Shown: one piece after another, positions 4,588-6,561 of the stretch
How positions within the stretch are numbered: position 1 is the stretch's first letter
Layout of the letters: each line of letters begins with the position of its first letter
DNA from: Actinomycetes bacterium
GTDB taxonomy: Bacteria; Actinomycetota; Acidimicrobiia; Acidimicrobiales; Palsa-688
Length of the DNA: 6,561 nt
Assembly: GCA_021816565.1 (NCBI GenBank)
Contig: JAKAXN010000257.1
Span: 1 to 6,561, forward strand
Direction of reading: 5' to 3'
Program-made: the position numbers and the translations under genes
The notes under the pieces: model-generated
What the model was told of the DNA's origin: nothing
The model's database searches: none
What the model saw: the letters and a program-made list of their open reading frames with translations, nothing else

Positions 4588-6114
4588 TCAGCCGAAGGTG
4601 GGCTCCGCCGGCGCCTCGGCCGGGCCGGCCCCCACGCTCGATCGCAGGCGAACCTCCGGCATCAGGAATGACAGGAGGAAGGCCAGGACGGCCACCGGCA
4701 GGGCGTAGAGGAACGCCCGGTCCATCCCGTAGGTGAAGGCGTGGGCCGCCGCCACCGGCGAGCGGGCGCCGTACATCTGCTGGTAGCGGGGCAGGCTGTT
4801 CTTCTCCTGGAGGATGAGGATGGCGCCCAGCACGGCCGAGCCGACCGCCCCGCCCAGGGTGCGGAAGAACGTCACCGACGCCGTGCCCACCCCCATGTGC
4901 TCCACCGGCACCGAGTTCTGCACCGACAGCACCAGGATCTGCATGAACAGGCCCAGCCCCAGGCCGACCACGAACAGCATCCCGGCCAGCGGCCACGCTC
5001 CGGTACCCACCGTGATGGTCGTCATGATGGCCAGCCCGCCGGCCAGCACCGCGGTGCCGGCGACCACGAACGCCTTGTAGCGGCCGAGGCGCGACACCAG
5101 ACGCCCGGAGGTGATCGAGGTGAGCAGCACCCCGGCCAGCATCGGCAGCATCCGCAGGCCCGAGATGGTCGGGCTCACCCCCCGCACCGACTGCAGGTAC
5201 AGCGGGAGGAAGATGAGGGCGCCGAACATGACGGTGCCGGTGATGAAGCCCAACGTGTTGGCCACGGCGAAGACCGGGAGTCGGAACAGGTGCAGCGGGA
5301 TGATCGGCTCGGCCGCCCGCCGCTCCCACCACACGAAGGCGGCGAGCATCAGCAGGCCGGGGATCCCGTAGGCCCAGGTGCTGGTGGTGAGCCGAGCCGC
5401 CGTCCCGGCGACCTGGACGGCCACCAGCAGCAGCGACACCCCCGAGACGATCAGGACCGAACCGATGACGTCGACCTTCGAGCGCCGGGCCCGGTGGTCC
5501 AGCTTGAGGACCCGGTTGATCACGACCAGACCCACCGCGCCGATGGGCAGGTTGACGTAGAACACCCACCGCCATGACGCCTGGTCCACCAAGAAGCCGC
5601 CGATCAGCGGCCCGATGACGCTGGACACCCCGAACACCGCCCCGAAGTAGCCCTGGTAGCGGCCCCGCTCCCGGGGGGAGATGACGTCGCCGATGATGGC
5701 GAAGGCGAGGGTCATGAGGCCCCCCGCCCCGAGCCCCTGGAGGGCCCGGAAGGCGATCAGCTGGTACATGCTCTGCGACAGCCCGGACAGGGCGCTGCCG
5801 GCCAGGAAGATGATGATGGAGAGCTGGAAGATCCGCTTGCGCCCGAACTGGTCGCTGATCTTGCCGTACAGCGGGGTGCTGGCCGTGGAGGTCAGCAGGT
5901 AGGCCGTCACCACCCAGCTGTAGAGGTCCACCCGGTGGAAGTCCTCGCTGATGGTGGTGAGGGCGGTGGACACGATGGTCTGGTCCAGCGAGGCCAGCAG
6001 CAGGCCCATGGCCAGGCCGGACATGATCAGCAGGATCTGCCGGTGGGTGTAGGCCGGTACCTCCACCGGTGGCGAGCCGGCTCCGGATCCGATGGCTTCC
6101 TCGGTGGCGCTCAC
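4588..6114 (-). CDS. MFS drug/proton antiporter, DHA2 (EmrB/QacA-like) family, 14 TM
   Basis: This is a cytoplasmic-membrane exporter that probably uses the proton gradient to expel a small hydrophobic molecule; the substrate cannot be read from sequence. The 508 aa fit the 14-helix DHA2 length. Seen in order: TM1 with motif D1 LDQTIVSTAL (Asp44), motif A GKISDQFGRKR (84-94), motif B around RALQGLGAGG with Arg123, the antiporter motif C GVSSVIGPLIGG (162-173) followed by SWRWVFYVNLPIG, and a short Ala/Pro-rich cytoplasmic tail. The residue after the motif D1 Ala-Leu is Thr53 where Pro is usual. The GTG start overlaps the TGA of the upstream TetR gene and has a good SD. The tetR-exporter arrangement suggests drug- or metabolite-inducible efflux. 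The gene converges on glmM with 25 bp between, and no T-tract terminator is visible. A siderophore or antibiotic export role is possible but unsupported. Confidence 0.93.
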   Translation of the reverse strand: MSATEEAIGSGAGSPPVEVPAYTHRQILLIMSGLAMGLLLASLDQTIVSTALTTISEDFHRVDLYSWVVTAYLLTSTASTPLYGKISDQFGRKRIFQLSIIIFLAGSALSGLSQSMYQLIAFRALQGLGAGGLMTLAFAIIGDVISPRERGRYQGYFGAVFGVSSVIGPLIGGFLVDQASWRWVFYVNLPIGAVGLVVINRVLKLDHRARRSKVDVIGSVLIVSGVSLLLVAVQVAGTAARLTTSTWAYGIPGLLMLAAFVWWERRAAEPIIPLHLFRLPVFAVANTLGFITGTVMFGALIFLPLYLQSVRGVSPTISGLRMLPMLAGVLLTSITSGRLVSRLGRYKAFVVAGTAVLAGGLAIMTTITVGTGAWPLAGMLFVVGLGLGLFMQILVLSVQNSVPVEHMGVGTASVTFFRTLGGAVGSAVLGAILILQEKNSLPRYQQMYGARSPVAAAHAFTYGMDRAFLYALPVAVLAFLLSFLMPEVRLRSSVGAGPAEAPAEPTFG

Positions 6115-6561
6115 CGGCCACTCCCTTCCTGGTTGTCGGTCTCGTCGGTGCGGCCGGCGCGAGCCCGGCCCGGGTCGGCCGCCGGGCTCAGGCCCTCGGC
6201 CATGCGGGCGAACGCCTCGCCCACCAGATCGGGGAACGCCCGCCGTCCGCCGCCGTCGACCCAGTGCTGCTGGGCCACCCGGCAGGCCCCGCCGGCGGCT
6301 GACACCAGCACCCCGGGCAGGAGGTCGGACTCGGGGTCCACGCCCAGCCGCTCGGCCACCGCGGCCACCAGGGCCCGCTCGATCTCGTCGAAGGCCGCCG
6401 CGGTGGCGGCCATCAGGTGCGGTTCGCGCCGGATGAGGCGCTGGCGGCGCAGGGCCCGGCTGCTGTCCTGGACCCGGTCGGCCAGGTCCTGCTCGAGTAC
6501 CCGGCGCAGGGCGGTGGCGGCATCCTCGTCGGCCGGGCGGCCCAGGAGGGCCTGGCGGAGC
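6111..6561 (-). CDS. TetR/AcrR-family transcriptional regulator, N-terminus beyond window
   Basis: About 149 C-terminal residues are present; the N-terminal helix-turn-helix lies beyond the right edge, so DNA binding is inferred rather than seen. The visible part is an Arg- and Ala-rich, all-helical ligand-binding domain. It includes RRQRLIRREPHLMAA, then AFDEIERALVAAVAERLG, then a stretch through AACRVAQQHW-like helices (reading SAAGGACRVAQQHWVDGGG), ending in EAFARMAEGL. This order is typical of a common actinobacterial TetR C-terminal subfamily. The protein ends in a charged, probably disordered tail. Its TGA stop overlaps the GTG of the exporter gene, so the two are probably cotranscribed and translationally coupled. 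By family precedent it would repress this operon until an effector binds. The frame stays open to the window edge, so the true start is outside. Confidence 0.82.
   Translation of the reverse strand, partial: LRQALLGRPADEDAATALRRVLEQDLADRVQDSSRALRRQRLIRREPHLMAATAAAFDEIERALVAAVAERLGVDPESDLLPGVLVSAAGGACRVAQQHWVDGGGRRAFPDLVGEAFARMAEGLSPAADPGRARAGRTDETDNQEGSGR
6121..6130 (-). promoter_or_regulatory. Ribosome binding site of the MFS gene
   Basis: On the minus strand, AGGAAGGGAG lies six bases before the GTG at 6114, inside the tetR 3' end. It supports the GTG start even though that codon overlaps the tetR stop. Confidence 0.65.

Noticed and set aside
4741..5577. Plus-strand open frame opposite the exporter
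   Set aside because: Low-complexity His/Arg/Gln/Gly-rich antisense frame with no domain and no start signal.
4097..6121. 674-codon minus-strand open frame overlapping the exporter
   Set aside because: It is longer than the MFS frame but is an out-of-frame reading of it that continues antisense to glmM. It has no membrane segments or motifs, whereas the 508-codon frame has all DHA2 motifs.

Overview
The window looks like ordinary chromosome from a high-GC Gram-positive bacterium, most likely an actinobacterium. The evidence is strong G/C bias at third codon positions, frequent GTG starts (rplM, rpsI, glmM and the transporter), and the order rplM-rpsI-glmM, which is conserved in Actinobacteria. 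A deep-branching class such as Acidimicrobiia would fit, but the sequence alone does not settle it. I see no mobile element, CRISPR array, tRNA or rRNA gene, and no clearly novel multigene system.

Layout. (1) Positions 1-2067, minus strand: the start of a terminal-oxidase operon, ctaC (subunit II, CuA domain) followed by ctaD (subunit I, running off the left edge). They share an ATGA stop/start overlap. (2) About 2068-2267: a divergent regulatory region with a probable ctaC promoter on the minus strand, a probable rplM promoter on the plus strand, and a GC hairpin followed by six T's in the rplM leader. (3) 2268-4562, plus strand: rplM (L13), rpsI (S9) and glmM (phosphoglucosamine mutase), closely spaced and probably cotranscribed. 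The glmM 3' end lies in an 18-bp tandem repeat that codes for its last residues and supplies its stop codon. (4) 4588-6561, minus strand: a TetR-type regulator (cut by the right edge) followed by a 14-TM DHA2-type MFS exporter. They overlap by GTGA and converge on glmM with only 25 bp between.

How the genes work together. CtaC takes electrons from cytochrome c through CuA, and CtaD reduces O2 at heme a3/CuB while pumping protons. L13 and S9 are ribosomal proteins. GlmM supplies glucosamine-1-phosphate for UDP-GlcNAc and peptidoglycan. The TetR/MFS pair looks like a ligand-responsive efflux module. The points most worth a second look are: paired Asn substitutions at the conserved Mg/Mn site between CtaC and CtaD; the attenuator-like hairpin before rplM; and the repeat that straddles the glmM stop.
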